Positions 9,973-20,734 are shown, numbered from the stretch's first letter. The stretch is 64,000 nucleotides of DNA from Dendrolimus kikuchii (GCA_019925095.2 CM034391.1:26587051-26651050); one strand, 5' to 3'. A program made the numbers and translations. Notes: generated by a model from the sequence alone, not told the origin.

Positions 9973-10425
9973 TGTTACGACCGACAAAGACCAATTCACA
10001 CCTGCAGTTTATTACCTTTTCGGAATTTGGATTTCTTTTGTTTACTTTCTGTTGAAAATTTGTAATTAGAAAAACAGCCTATTGTATATTATACTCTTGT
10101 GTGGCAGTCATTAGACAGGTGTGTCGAATTGATTCTAAGAAATTCGATCTACGCGGGCGGGCAGCCATATTGTATCGGTGAAGTATAAAGCAATGGCCCA
10201 ATGGAGAGATCGGCGGTCGAGCGAGAACCAGCCGCGAGGTAAGACTTGTGTACATTAGATAATCTATTTAGTAACGGACTTTGCGCGTGTTATTGAATCG
10301 GGCATTACGTTCAAACTGATTGTGTTCAGTTATATTTATACCCGTGTTATACGTGTTTGTATAGTTCTAATAAATTCTATAGTAATTCCAACGGCATTTT
10401 AATTCGAGTCCTGTCACTCGTAACA
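9973..10425 (+). mobile_element. LTR-1 solo LTR, type copy, with 4-bp duplication
   Basis: 453 bp, starting TGTTACGA and ending TCGTAACA, so the TG...CA ends lie inside an 8-bp inverted repeat. ATAC flanks both sides (9969-9972, 10426-10429). A TATAAAG box is at 10184-10190 and an AATAAA poly(A) signal at 10369-10374, giving the U3-R-U5 order of a real LTR. No internal region or second LTR exists, so recombination has removed the body. A 4-bp duplication and this size fit Ty3/gypsy-type elements; without pol the superfamily is not proven. Confidence 0.9.
10184..10190 (+). promoter_or_regulatory. TATA box of the solo LTR
   Basis: TATAAAG about 210 bases into the LTR, upstream of AATAAA at 10369-10374. 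The equivalent position in the 49.8-kb copy reads CATAAAG. Confidence 0.6.
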
Positions 10426-10533
10426 ATACTATACCTATGTAAAAAACTGAATTACGTTTTTATGTAAGTAAAGTTAAACTATTGGCCAGGGTTTACGAGG
10501 TGTAGCCGCGGGACAAACTAGTGTGTAATATAC

Positions 10534-10901
10534 ATACATACATACATAACTTCACGCCAGTTCCCTTGCGGGGTAGGCACGAACAACAGAGCGCCATTTA
10601 GGCATATTCTTACACAACTCACTTGCTTCTTTGACATTCATAACTCTTGTCATGCACGCTCGTCTGTTCTTAAGGCTCCTGACATCACCTTCTGCTAGTA
10701 CACGATCAATTTAATCATGGAAGGTGTGTCGTGGCCTTCCACGACTTCTGCATCCATCCACTTTTACATTGTATATCTGTTTAGTCATTCTTTCCACATG
10801 CCCGAACCACCGGAGCATTCCTTTCCTTACCTTCACCCCGACACTCTCTTTCAGACCAACTCTCTTTCTTACTTCGGTATTACGAACGCGGTCCGCGAAC
10901 C
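10534..10901 (-). mobile_element. LINE-A copy 5, exact 13-bp duplication
   Basis: GTGTGTAATATAC is at 10521-10533 and 10902-10914. The insertion abuts the CTAG end of element S. The 5' end lies at the DRVRNTEVRKRVG block. The copy also has a small deletion (ERMTKQ without MHDER) shared with copies 6 and 12. Confidence 0.95.
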
Positions 10902-10914
10902 GTGTGTAATATAC

Positions 10915-11310
10915 AAGCGATAAAGTTTGCAAACTTGTTTTATTGTTACTAAAACTCACAAAGTTGTCACACTGACATAAGTCACATGTTCAACGGTTAT
11001 ATTATAAAACGATATCCGCGATAAGCCAACATAACCGTAAATCTATATAACAATAACAGAATTAACTCCGATTTATCGCTACGGTACTGAGGAACCGTTA
11101 ACGAGACCCTGCGTCAAGCTGAAAAGGTTCGTCACAATTCGTCACGAATCGACGCGAATCGGAACGATTCGTAACATTTCGTCGATGGCAGGGTTGTCAC
11201 CTTAACGCTTTTGGTGCTACTCGTAGCGCTTTTTATAATAACTCAGCTTTTAAATTCACTAAACAGCGTTATAAAATGTTGTTCGTATTTTGAAGCTAAA
11301 ACTTAATCAG
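10915..11310. other. Unassigned, with an ATTCGT cluster
   Basis: Nothing recognised, except that 11125-11190 repeats TTCGTCAC, CGAATCG and ATTCGTAAC several times, some as inverted pairs. Confidence 0.3.
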
Positions 11311-11319
11311 GCACGTTGG

Positions 11320-11840
11320 ACTCTTTTTGGGTGGAGAAAATGCAGTGACCTCGCGTGACCGTCACGTTCAGTGACAAAGTTTCCACTTCTGAGTTGTAGG
11401 AAATAAAACTGCCAGTCGTCGGGACTGATAGTTTTCTTCTTTTTGAAGTGAAACTTCTATATAGACGGGGTCTTAGGATTTTTCTGTCACGAAACAGCGT
11501 TACGGTCACGTGGAGGAGCGGCATAAATTTAGATTATACGTGGTGAGAGGTGGTATCATTTTAGAGTATACTATGGATGCGTTTTTTGGTTCCGAATCGA
11601 ATTCAGTTTTTTTGTTTGATCAAATAAAATATGCTTAAATAAAAAATGTACCTAAGCTAACCAAATCATAATTTGCAGTAAACCTGCGAAACAATCGAAA
11701 TGTGTGCTCGGACGCATAGTAGAAGTGAAACTTCAAGGGACAAGTGGAAAAACGAATCGCAACAAAATTTTAACTTGAAGTTTTACGGGCAGGTTTTCAA
11801 ATTGGACAAGTACATTAACAATCTACCCGTTTTTGTATGT
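11320..11840 (+). repeat. Repeat J, copy 1
   Basis: Bases 11440-11660 are the complement of 35225-35400 (GGATTTTTCTGTCACGAAA, GAGTATACTATGGATG). Bases 11724-11830 match the hairpin arm at 34985-35090 (AAACTTCAAGGGACAAGTGG). Here only one arm of the hairpin is well kept. Confidence 0.6.
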
Positions 11841-11844
11841 AGTA

Positions 11845-12565
11845 AAGCTATACTGATATCATTATGAAAGAAAGAAAATATTAACCTCCTATAAAGGCCA
11901 TTTTTTTTCCACTAGCTGTTAGCTGCCATCAAAATTGCCGCGCCAAAACCAAGAGAATTATATTGTCTCTTTTATTCTAATACAAATTCTATGTAGTTAG
12001 AGGGAGAAAGCATCAGTTCAATATTCATTTCAATTATCTGTATTTGACCACAAATTTGTGGGACTTCCCAGTAAGCCGTGTGTGACAGTTTCGGCAACAA
12101 ATTTGTGGTGGTTCCGTGTTAAAGGTTAATTGCCGAGAATTAATGCACATCAGTGGCATGGTTTTCATACAACTCGTTTCCGTATACTTTTAAGAAACTA
12201 GCGACTAGCGACCAAAAGGTCGGAAGCGCCATGCACGCATTGGCATTTACGCGTTCTGTTCAAACATATTAATAGTGTCTCTATAAATTAACTAGCGACC
12301 AAAAGATAGAAAGGGCCATAAATTTATTGTTGTATTTGCGTATGTTTAAAAAACCTTTTTTTAAAGTCACTTTTATCATACATCAAAACCACTGTCATCA
12401 AATTCTGTGCATTTTTTATGCTGATTGAGGGGCTTTAATTTCTACAACAGCGGTGTAGTCGGTGCTTGCATCATACTTCAACCGGATTACCATAGCCTAA
12501 TTTCCACTCCGCGCCACTGATGCACATATAACTGAATGAATGCACATATACTAAATTAACAGAAT
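11845..12565. other. Unassigned stretch
   Basis: No family recognised. Small internal repeats: CTAGCGACCAAAAG at about 12200 and 12292, and CAAATTTGTGG at about 12050 and 12097. No coding signal. Confidence 0.3.
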
Positions 12566-12569
12566 ATAT

Positions 12570-13169
12570 ACTCATATAACGTATACATGTACGTTTTTTT
12601 ATTAAACTTACAAATTGTTAGAGCAACCATGCAAACAACTGGACGGATTTAAATGAAACTTGACACAGACCAAGCTCATATCCCGTGGCGCAACTTAGGT
12701 TACTTTTTATTCCGATTAATGGCGTTCTTTCCTTGGGATAGACGAACATTTTGAAAAAGATGGCGCTGCGATAGCATCTTTTTTGAAAACTACAGAACAT
12801 ATTTAAACAAAACTCAACACAAAGATGGATTTTATCCCAAATCAACACTGAGGATACTTTTTATCCCGATAAACGATGTCGTCTCCATTGAATAGACGGA
12901 TTTGGCTAAATATAAGGCGCTGCAATCGCATTTTTTCAATTTACTAACAAGTACCTACGTTCTCATAAACGAGATGTCATTCGTTGTACTACTTCAAAAC
13001 AGGTTGGCTTCGACTCATGTCTATGTTTTTCTGGGCAGTTATCTAAACTATATGTACTTAGTTTATTAGCTATTATTATATGTATAAAACCGAATTAAGT
13101 TTTTGTGTAAGTAATATAAATCTTCTGCCCAGGGTCTGATACGCAGCGCAGCCACGGGGCACACTCTAG
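12570..13169 (+). mobile_element. Helitron-like element S, copy 2
   Basis: Longest S copy. GATGGCGCTGCGATAGC (about 12760) and a related block AAGGCGCTGCAATCGC (12917) form an internal duplication. It ends GGGGCACACTCTAG at 13169. It shares its right third with 9460-10521. Confidence 0.5.
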
Positions 13170-13414
13170 TCTGTAAATAAAAAATGATTTTTTAAATTGT
13201 TATTTAGATAGACTTAAAAGTTACATAACATAGATATGTGAAAACCGCCATTTGCAAGTACTGCGTTTGCTATAATGAGGGTAGAATTGTGTTTCATGCG
13301 GTAAGTGAGTTTCGTTGGTCCTCATCCCCTTGCCCGTATCATCTTTTCTGGTTCACCTTCTCTATCCCATGTTTTTTGTTCCATTACCCTATTCCATTCT
13401 CTTATCACATACAT
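13170..13414. other. Unassigned stretch
   Basis: A+T-rich with no recognisable family. The plus-strand frame 13238-13534 runs from here into SINE-B and is fortuitous. Confidence 0.3.
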
Positions 13415-13725
13415 TTTTTTTTATTGCATGAGTTCAGCAGACAGGCAGACGGCCCACTTGATGAAAAGCGGTTACTATCGCCTATAGACATTTGCAACAC
13501 CAAAGGTGCTACAAATGCGCTGCTGCTCTCTTAAGGGAGACTGAAACCTGGTCACTAATGCCGGAACACAACTCAATGTTGTTATGGCGACATATTTTAA
13601 ACCAGGGGTGGTAGCCATCCAGTCGGGCAAATGCCCTATCACCTGGCTGTGGGTTGTTAAGTCGCTTCTTGCGACAGGCCGCCCGGCCGCAGGAAATTGT
13701 ATTCTTTCTCCGTTCCTGCACGGAT
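13415..13725 (-). mobile_element. SINE-B, full length
   Basis: Complete to GTTCCTGCACGGAT. It carries private changes such as CTTGCGACAGG for CTTACGACAGG. The 3' end is TTTTTTTATTGCATG rather than TTGCAGG. ACATA may be a short duplication. Confidence 0.9.
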
Positions 13726-14105
13726 AAAAACATATGCTCAGAATCTAACTCGGGATCTTTGTATTCCAGTGAGCTAAGCAGACAAAGACATCGACCACTC
13801 AAAGATAGAGACCTTCAAACTTATAGACCATCTCTGTGCTTGATTGAGCTAAGCCGTTGCTGAATTATTAGAACGCAGAGGTTCCGGGTTCAATTTTTGG
13901 CAAGATAAATCTCGTAGACAAACTTTCCGTTATATTCTATGGATATCTGCGATAGGTCCCAGAGTGGTCCGTATGTATCACTCATAAGTCTTAACACATT
14001 TGGGTATACGCAGTCTGTGTTTGCTCGCGATTAAAAAAAAAGATAAATATTTATCTACAAATGAGCAAGCATTTTGAAATAGGTATAATCTTTTTATGGT
14101 TCATT
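13726..14105. other. Unassigned stretch
   Basis: The words CTAAGCAGACAAAG and GAACGCAGAGGTTCCGGGTTC resemble a decayed tRNA-type SINE head, but too little is left to assign. Confidence 0.3.
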
Positions 14106-14107
14106 AT

Positions 14108-14555
14108 AAATCTATATACATAAAAATCAATTTCTGTTCGTTAATCTCGCTAAAAATCGAGAACGGCTGATTTGGCTAATTTTGGTTTTGAATTATTTTT
14201 GGAAGTCCAGGGAAGGTTTAAAAGGTGAGTAAGTATGAAAAAAATACTTGGAATATAGTAACAACAACAATTTCGCTTTCCCTTAGAAACTATTCCTACC
14301 TGTCAAACGTTTGATGTTCGTCCCGTCGTTTAGAAATCAATTAAATTTAAAAGTCGTTCAGAAATCAAATTAAATTTAAAAGTGAAGTTTTTTTTCTCAT
14401 TTTTTTGGTTTTAAATTTCAAATAAAACGTTTGATGTTCGTTCCGGTTAAGTTTTGACCACATTTTTTTTTACTAAAGTTGAAACATTCTGCAATTATCA
14501 TTCAGCTTTTTTATTTATCGATTCTGAGGTGGTACGAAGTTTGCCGTGTCAGCTA
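14108..14555 (+). mobile_element. Helitron-like element T, copy 1
   Basis: From CTATATACATAAAAATCAAT to GCCGTGTCAGCTAG. The same order of blocks (AATCTCGCTAAAA, GAACGGCTG, TTTTGAATTATTT, CCAGGGAAGGTTTAAAAGG) recurs at 34088-34485. Non-coding. Confidence 0.5.
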
Positions 14556-14559
14556 GGAC

Positions 14560-15240
14560 TTTATAAATTCAGCGCTTTTTTATTGAGTCGCCTAAACGGA
14601 ATATAGCGCTTTCTTACAGCTATACAGCGCTGAATGCTTGTACAAAGTTGGCAGCCCTAGCTGGTAGTCGTCTTTTTCGAGACTTGCGCGGGTAGACATG
14701 CGCAGAAGAACATAACCGTCAGAAGCTCTCAGTGAGCGATACACCTCGCTGCCCTATGAAACCGCGCCCCGTATTCGATTAATCGAGAAATTAAACATAT
14801 AATTACATATTTAAATAATCGAATCGTAGTTCGATTTTCGAATAAGTCGTTCGATTTTTAAATTCGTATACGAATGGTCATTTTTTACGAGTAAATTTGT
14901 GAATAGTGCTGTGACTGTGTTAGTGCAATGGAGTAATTCATACGTTATTTTGTGTTTGTGTGCGTTGATGATTTAAGACTTAACGTTCTATGTGGTTGTT
15001 AAAAGGATTTTATTCATGGTAAGTTTCGTGATATATTTCGTACTACCGCCTTAGTAATAATCTGGCTTTAAGTGTTTAATATTAATAATACACGTTTAAT
15101 CATTATCAAATTAAAATACTACTTACTAGCTAGTGTATAAGGAAAACCTTTAATTAAAAATCGACATTGTACGAAATGAAGGTACTTCGTAGTTTAAATG
15201 TTATAATTATGGAATACATACTGTTTTGCTTGGATGAATG
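14560..15240 (+). other. Unassigned; possible promoter and first exon
   Basis: No repeat recognised. TCAGT, the arthropod initiator word, is at 14738-14742, followed by a CG-rich patch. Bases 14880-15018 resemble untranslated leader, and TTCATGGTAAGTTTCG at 15013-15028 carries a good GTAAGT splice donor. This is weak evidence for a host first exon; no protein can be assigned. Confidence 0.2.
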
Positions 15241-15289
15241 TTATATTTATTGTATTTCGTTACTTAAAATGCCTAGTTCATACTGTGCC

Positions 15290-15419
15290 CACTTCCAAGG
15301 CAGCAGGCAGGCAAATGGCGAGGGAATTGGGAATGGAAATGGGCAGCGTATCCAAACGCAATCCCACTTCCCTGCTCGCTGATGTGGAAAAGGGCGTAAC
15401 AAGGGGATCGAAGTCTTAA
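15290..15419 (+). other. Possible short host exon, unrecognised
   Basis: A G-rich patch unlike its A+T-rich surroundings. One frame reads SKAAGRQMARELGMEM, then LLADVEKG and a TAA stop at 15417-15419. It is preceded by CACTTCCAAG, a poor splice acceptor without a long pyrimidine tract. It could be a terminal exon, a processed-gene remnant or chance. Confidence 0.2.
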
Positions 15420-15420
15420 T

Positions 15421-16055
15421 TGTTACTTTAAAATTAAAATGTTTAATATTTCATTATTAAAACAGAAATGTTTCAAGTTGAAATAATATCAACGCATGTA
15501 TGTATGTCTCACCACAGGGCTTAGGCCTCCGCATTTTCTTTTCCAAATAGGATTGGAAGGTTTCACACATCGCTTATCACGATAAAGTTTAGGTAAAAAG
15601 CATCTGAAATCAAAGGGTCTGCTGTATGTGAGACTAATGGAAGTAGAAAAAAGGCAGAGTGTCAAGAACATAGCAGGTGGAGATAATTGTGACGGGGTTC
15701 TTATCAAGGGGCTTAGAGTCCCCGTTTCGTCTTCCTAATCAGATCGGAGGGTTTCACACATCGGTAATCTTCATTCTACCTCAACTAAACGAGAAATACT
15801 TTATTTGAAGAAATAGCGACGTAATTACATTCCTTATATATAATTATACACAGAGCATATTTTGAGAACTTCTACGCCGCATTTTCAGCAAACAAGGTTT
15901 ACACTCGGCATATTGCTGTGCCGGAATCATATCCGGCACAACGCTGATTTTCAGTGCAAACCTTTCCTTTGTTTTAGTTTTGTTCAACTAATTCTACTTG
16001 AACAACAATAAAATACTTTATTACGTTAATATTAAAATAAGTACATAACCATACA
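15421..16055. other. Unassigned, with a weak internal repeat
   Basis: GGTTTCACACATCG occurs at about 15558 and 15749, each after a GGGCTTAGrsyCCsC-like block, suggesting a decayed duplicated unit of about 190 bases. Nothing else recognised. Confidence 0.3.
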
Positions 16056-16059
16056 ATCA

Positions 16060-16650
16060 CTGAGATCTGGTGGTTACCTCGGGCAACGGATCAGTATGGC
16101 GATCCAGCGGCCTTACCCATAGAAGACGGTGATCTGGGCCCAGTATTCTACTTATAGTCTTGAGGGAGGGTAGAATACAATACAAATAAGTTAAGTTTTC
16201 CTTTATTGTACATACATACATACATAACTTCACGCCAGTTCCCTTGCGGGGTAGGCACGGACAACAGAGCGCCATTTAGGCTTATTCTTACACACCTCAC
16301 TTGCTTCTTTGACATTCATAACTCTTGTCATGCACGCTCGCCTGTTCTTAAGGCTCCTGACATCACCTTCTGCTAGTACACGATCGATTTGATCATGGAA
16401 GGTGTGTCGTGGCCTTCCACGACTTCTGCATCCATCCACGTTTGCATTGTATAGCTGTTTAGTCATTCTTTCCACATGCCCGAACCACCGGAGCATTCCT
16501 TTCCTTACCTTCACCCCGACACTCTCTTTCAGACCAACTCTCTTTCTTACTTCGGTATTACGAACGCGGTCCGAAAACGTCACTCCGCAGACTCCGCACT
16601 TCCTTTATTGTATTCGATTATATATATGGATTGGATTTTATAATAAAAAA
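16060..16650 (+). mobile_element. Element M, copy 2, split by LINE-A
   Basis: GATCCAGCGGCCTTACCCATA, GAAGACGGTGATCTGGGCCC and AATACAATACAAATAAGTTA match 7870-8000. TATTCGATTATAT resumes after the LINE-A insertion at 16600. Confidence 0.55.
16211..16599 (-). mobile_element. LINE-A copy 6, exact 13-bp duplication
   Basis: TTCCTTTATTGTA is at 16198-16210 and 16600-16612. It is open for 117 codons on the minus strand (16230-16583), from DRVRNTEVRKRVG to YPARELA. The duplicated target is the tail of element M. Confidence 0.95.
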
Positions 16651-16796
16651 ATAAAAATTCATTAATTAAGAACCAGTGAAATCTATTGGCACATCCCTAT
16701 GTATATAACCGTGTAACTACTTGTATCGAATCATCTACTCGATTACAATTCGATTCGAAGCGAAAGGATTCTGCTGCATCACTCATAGGCAGCTTT

Positions 16797-17021
16797 TTTT
16801 TTTAAATTTTATAAGCGGTTATCATCGTCTATGGACATTTGGAACACCAAAGGTGCTACAAATGCGCTGCTGCTCTCTTAAGGCAGACTGGAACCTGGTC
16901 ACTAATGCCGGAACACAACTCAAGGTTCTTATGGCGACATACTTTAGACCAGGGCTCGTAGCCATCCCGTCGGGCAAAGGCCCTACCACCTGGCTGTGGG
17001 TTGTTTTGTCGCCTCTTACGT
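16797..17021 (-). mobile_element. SINE-B, both ends trimmed
   Basis: Starts without the usual TTGCAGGAGTTCAG end and stops at GTCGCCTCTTACG, so both ends are lost. GGGCTCGTAGCCATCCCG and AGGCAGACTGG are private changes. Confidence 0.85.
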
Positions 17022-17240
17022 TTACTTTCAATACCATCGGTAGTGATTTGTCGAGCTTACGACCAATTTTCACCGGATATTAAGGCAAATGATCGACTGG
17101 TAAGATATTAAAGAATTTATGCGAAACAATTTGTTATCGCAAATAACTGCTGTAGTATAAACTGTGTTGCAGTTGTTAGCACCAACTTCCAAACAACTCG
17201 TTTGTTATACAATTTAAAAAAGAAAATTATTTTAATGATT
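17022..17240. other. Unassigned stretch
   Basis: No repeat family or coding signal recognised. Confidence 0.3.
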
Positions 17241-17608
17241 TTTTTTATACCGGCTGACATACACACACATTGTATATCCCGCTTGTGTTATGGGTAATAT
17301 ACAACGGACTGCTCTGGAGCCGATCCCAGACACCCAGACCATAGTAAATAACGGAGAAAATACGTTTCCGACATTTACTATACCATGAACAGACGAGCGT
17401 GCATGACAAGAGTTATGAATGTTAAAGAAGCAAGTGAGGTGTGTAAGAATGGGCCTAAATGGCGCTCTGTTGTTCGTGCCTACCCCGCAAGGGAACTGGC
17501 TTGAAGTTATGTATGTATGTACTATACCAGGAATCGAACCCGGAGCCTCTACGTTGCAGTGAGGTAAGCCGGCAAAGGCTTAGCCCGCTCAATCACAGAG
17601 GCCGTCAA
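17241..17608 (-). mobile_element. SINE-K, tRNA-derived, split by LINE-A
   Basis: The minus strand reads a tRNA-like head with the box B GGTTCGATTCC (17532-17542) and GGCCTCTGTGATTGAGCGGG as its start. The body follows (CCAGACCATAGTAAATAACG on the plus strand) and a T-rich plus-strand left end. The body is interrupted at 17386. Confidence 0.8.
17386..17520 (+). mobile_element. LINE-A copy 7, 135 bp, exact 9-bp duplication
   Basis: ACTATACCA is at 17377-17385 and 17521-17529. Among the shortest copies, it holds only the last 40 or so codons plus tail. Its stop context is CTGGCTTGA rather than CTGGCGTGA. Confidence 0.95.
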
Positions 17609-18385
17609 TTATAATTCTTTTATACATTTGTAAATTTTCGTGTTAATATTAGTAATGTGTGGGAATGCATAGATGTGTGAATGGATGTATATATGTATGT
17701 GGTGTGTATGTGTGTACAAGTGAACGAGTGAATGTGTGGTTACAGACTTATTAGACTGGTGTAGGCAATTTAGTAAATTCTCGGTGTCGTCATAAGGGAG
17801 TTCTATTAGCCAGTTGAATAATTTTAATTTACATTCGCGATGAGTAAGCGAGTATGGGCCTTAATTACTAATCGTTTCTTAAATTTAAAGAAACTGCTCA
17901 GCAATTGATTAGTGAAAATCTTACCCATAAACTCCTCTTTAGTCGAATATTTTGGGTACGACCTACGTTAATCATTCACATTTCGTTTATCTGTGCTCCT
18001 CTTAGGCAAACAACAGGTAATACACGTTTATAAGTGAAAAAAAGACATCCATTAATTAGGGTCTGATTCGGATTCTCTTACTTAAGAGATGGCTAATCGT
18101 ATCGTAACGAGATTATTATAAGTAAGGCCGTTATTAATGTTTAGTAACTCATTAACTCGGTAGTAAGTAATATGAAACCGGACATTACAGAACTACTGTG
18201 CATATTTTCACAATAACTCTTTTGAAATCAATTACTTTTATTAGTTCCAAATACACAAGAAGCACGTACGCACGCTCATGGATACACGAATATGCACACA
18301 CACATTTATGCACATGCACACACACACACATACACATATGCACATGCACACACAAATAAAAAGTCATTGTTAATACTAACATGAC
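17609..18385. other. Unassigned, with CA-rich microsatellite
   Basis: No family recognised. An imperfect (CA)n and GCACATGCACACACACA tract occupies 18290-18356. The GTATGTGTGT-like tract at 17690-17720 is unrelated to LINE-A tails. Confidence 0.35.
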
Positions 18386-18393
18386 TAACTCTT

Positions 18394-18719
18394 TATCCGT
18401 GCAGGAACGGAGAAAGAATACAATTTCTTGCGGCCGGGCGGCCTGTCGTAAGAGGCGACAAAACCACCCACAGCCAGGTGGTAGGGCATTTGCCCGACTG
18501 GATGGCTACCACCCCTGGTTTAAAGTATGTCGCCATAACAACCTTGAGTTGTGTTCCGGCTTTAGTGACCAGGTTCCAGTCTCCTTTAAGAGAGCGGCAG
18601 CGCATTTGTAGCACCTTTGGTGTTGCAAATGTCCATAGGCGATGGTAACCGCTTTCCATCACGTGGGCCGTCTGCCTGTCTGCAGAACTCCTGCAATAAA
18701 AAAAAAATAAAAAAAATTT
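18394..18719 (+). mobile_element. SINE-B, full length, 8-bp duplication
   Basis: TAACTCTT is at 18386-18393 and 18720-18727. A clean reference copy: start TATCCGTGCAGGAACGG, end CTCCTGCAATAAAA with an A/T tail. GTGGGCCGTCTGCC precedes the tail. Confidence 0.95.
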
Positions 18720-18732
18720 TAACTCTTAATCT

Positions 18733-18850
18733 AGTCGTCGTCATCAGCCAGCCGCAGTCTACTGCTGGACGTAGGCCTCCCCAAGTCGGCGCCACTCATC
18801 CCTGTCCTCTGACTTCCTCATCCAGCGCCTACCGGCGAGCTTGCATTGCA
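18733..18850 (-). mobile_element. RTE-type LINE or SINE 3' end
   Basis: GTCGTCATCAGCC, CAGTCTACTGCTGGACGTAG and GCCTCCCCAAGTCGGCGCCA form the complement of a 3' end common in moths and butterflies (GATGATGAC-type tail). Only about 120 bp remain. Confidence 0.65.
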
Positions 18851-18929
18851 CTTAGAGAGCGAGAGAGAAAGAGATAACACTATATTGCATACCAAAATAT
18901 ACAACTACAAAAACAGACCATATTTTCAA

Positions 18930-19020
18930 TATTTTCTAGGCAATACAATAGGCGGCCTTATCGCTCAAAGCGAGCTCTTCCAGGCAACCTAAGTCAAAGA
19001 AATTTGAATCAGGCGATGTA
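18930..19020 (-). mobile_element. Element L, copy 1
   Basis: GGCGGCCTTATCGCTCAAAG and CGAGCTCTTCCAGGCAACC match 45820-45870 and, inverted, 44565-44615. A LINE 3' UTR; parent unknown. Confidence 0.55.
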
Positions 19021-19105
19021 GGTGGTGCAGGAAAAAGGCAATAGATACATAAATACTCAAAATAAGAAATAAATATACTAATACATACATATATACATGA
19101 TCATA

Positions 19106-19343
19106 GTGGATGGATGCAGAAGTCGTGGAAGGCCACGACACACCTTCTATGATCAAATTGATCGTGTACTAGCAGAAGATGATGTCAGGAGCCTTAAGAA
19201 CAGACGCGCTTGCATGACAAGAGTTATGAATGTCAAAGAGGCAAGTGAGGTGTGTAAGAATAAGCCTAAATGGCACTCTGTTGTTCGTGCCTACCCCGCA
19301 AGGGAACTGGCGTGAAGTTATGTACGTATGTATGTATGTATAA
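19106..19343 (+). mobile_element. LINE-A copy 8, exact 9-bp duplication
   Basis: ATGATCATA is at 19097-19105 and 19344-19352. Open for the last 69 codons. The target sequence is itself partly palindromic. Confidence 0.93.
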
Positions 19344-19394
19344 ATGATCATAAATGTACACATAAATAATAATACATTGCAAAATACATAAGTT

Positions 19395-19640
19395 ATTTTT
19401 TTATAATCGGCAGACAAACACACATATTGTATATCCCCAAACTAAGCAAGTTACGCTTGTGTTATGGGTAATATACAACGGATTACTCTGGGGCCGATCC
19501 CAGACACCCAGATCATAGTAAATAACGGACAAAATACGTTACCGAAATTTACTATACCAGGAATCGAACCCGGAGCCTCTGCGTAGCAGTGAGGTAGGCC
19601 GACAAAGGCTTAGCCCGCTCAACCACAGAGGCCGTAAATT
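19395..19640 (-). mobile_element. SINE-K, complete
   Basis: Best SINE-K copy, about 245 bp. The minus strand starts GGCCTCTGTGGTTGAGCGGG (pol III box A region) and has box B GGTTCGATTCC (19561-19571). It ends with a T-run on the plus strand. ATATACAACGGATTACTCTG marks the body. Confidence 0.85.
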
Positions 19641-19655
19641 TAATATTATTATAAT

Positions 19656-20011
19656 AGAGTTGGTCTGAAAGAGAGTGTCGGGGTGAAGGTAAGGAAAGGA
19701 ATGCTCCGGTGGTTCGGGCATGTGAAAAGAATGCATGATGAAAGAATGACTAAATAGATATACAATGCAAAAGTGGATGGATGCAGAAGTCGTGGAAGGC
19801 CACGACACACATTCCATGATCAAATTGATCGTGTACTAGCGGAGAGTGATGTCAGGAGCCTTAAGAACAGATGAGTGTGCATGACAAGAGTTATGAATGT
19901 CAAAGAAGCAAGTGAGGTGTGTGAGAACGGGCCTAAATGGCGCTCTGTTTTTCGTGCCTACCCCGCAAGGGAGCTGGCGTGAAGTTATGTATGTATGTAT
20001 GTATGTATGTA
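19656..20011 (+). mobile_element. LINE-A copy 9
   Basis: Starts at GAGTTGGTCTGAAAGAGAG, 20 bases after SINE-K. It carries a stop (AAATAG, at MTK*) and other changes, so the frame is not continuous. The tail has five ATGT units. Confidence 0.88.
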
Positions 20012-20069
20012 AACGTGTTCGCTAGGATTTTCCAAAATGTTCTATATTCCCTCTGGCATTTTACATACA

Positions 20070-20700
20070 TATGTTTGTATGTCTTTTGGGACCATGGGCC
20101 ATAAAAATGGCCCGTATATTTGGAAGGTTTGCGTGGGGTCATGGGAAGGCCAACACGTAGAGGCCCCGTGACAAATTTAATGTAAATGTGGCGTGACACT
20201 GACCGGCGATTATCCCTGTCTACAACATATAGTAATGCACCCAAGGACAAGCCCCGGCCAGTGGAGGACTATTGTGGGAAATGAGGACAAAAACTACCGC
20301 GCTATTGGGGTGAACTGCTAGTGGTACAAGGGGTCTGGGAATATGGGGACTATGGCGTCTGCCCGTCGCAATGTTCGGGGAACATGGAAAAATGGGCAGA
20401 CGGTGACTCGCCACTCCTTGCATGGGTCCCTAAAAATGCCATAGAAGGCAGGGGCAACATGGGTGAGTGTGGCTAAGGGGTGTAGAGAGGTGGGCTGCAG
20501 GTTCACCGTAGCTGCTTCTGACGTTAGGCTATTTATCACTTCCACCCCTGGAGCTTGAGTCTTAGCTCTAGCGATCTCCACTCCGTGCCGGTTGGTTAAG
20601 GCAAGCACGGAGGCGGGGGCCTTGCCTTGGCCCCCGGACTCAGGTACGAGGTGTCGCTACTCACCTAAGGCTTCGAGGCGACCTAAGGCGAACATACGTA
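20070..20700 (-). mobile_element. GC-rich element I, copy 1
   Basis: About 630 bp, strongly G+C-rich, nearly collinear with 28047-28660 (GGGCCATAAAAATGGCCC, AAGGACAAGCCCCGGCCAGT, CAAGCACGGAGGCGGGGGCC). On the minus strand a shared frame keeps AKTQAPGVEVIN and NLQPTSLHPLAT in both copies. Probably the 3' part of a LINE; no RT motif is visible. Confidence 0.55.
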
Positions 20701-20734
20701 TTATCTTATTATCTTATCTTCAGTCTCTATTAAA

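Larger units (their letters stand above)
9440..10521 (+). mobile_element. Helitron-like element S, copy 1, split by a solo LTR
   Basis: GCGCTGCAGCCG...TGGGCAGTTGTCTAGACTATATG near 9465-9610 matches 12900-13060. After the LTR, GAATTACGTTTTTATGTAAG and the end GGGACAAACTAG (10510-10521) match the S end at 13085-13170. The CTAG-type terminus fits non-autonomous Helitrons or the Lep1 type; the family name is inferred. Confidence 0.5.

Noticed and set aside
8936..10425. Complete LTR retrotransposon between the LTR copies at 9.0 and 10.0-10.4 kb
   Set aside because: The two LTRs are in opposite orientation, the right one has its own 4-bp duplication, and no gag or pol lies between.
15167..15382. 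71-codon frame
   Set aside because: Overlaps the possible exon in another frame and starts in A+T-rich, intron-like sequence.
19561..19640. tRNA gene on the minus strand
   Set aside because: tRNA-like head of SINE-K; the same head occurs at 17.5, 29.6 and 54.7 kb with the same body.
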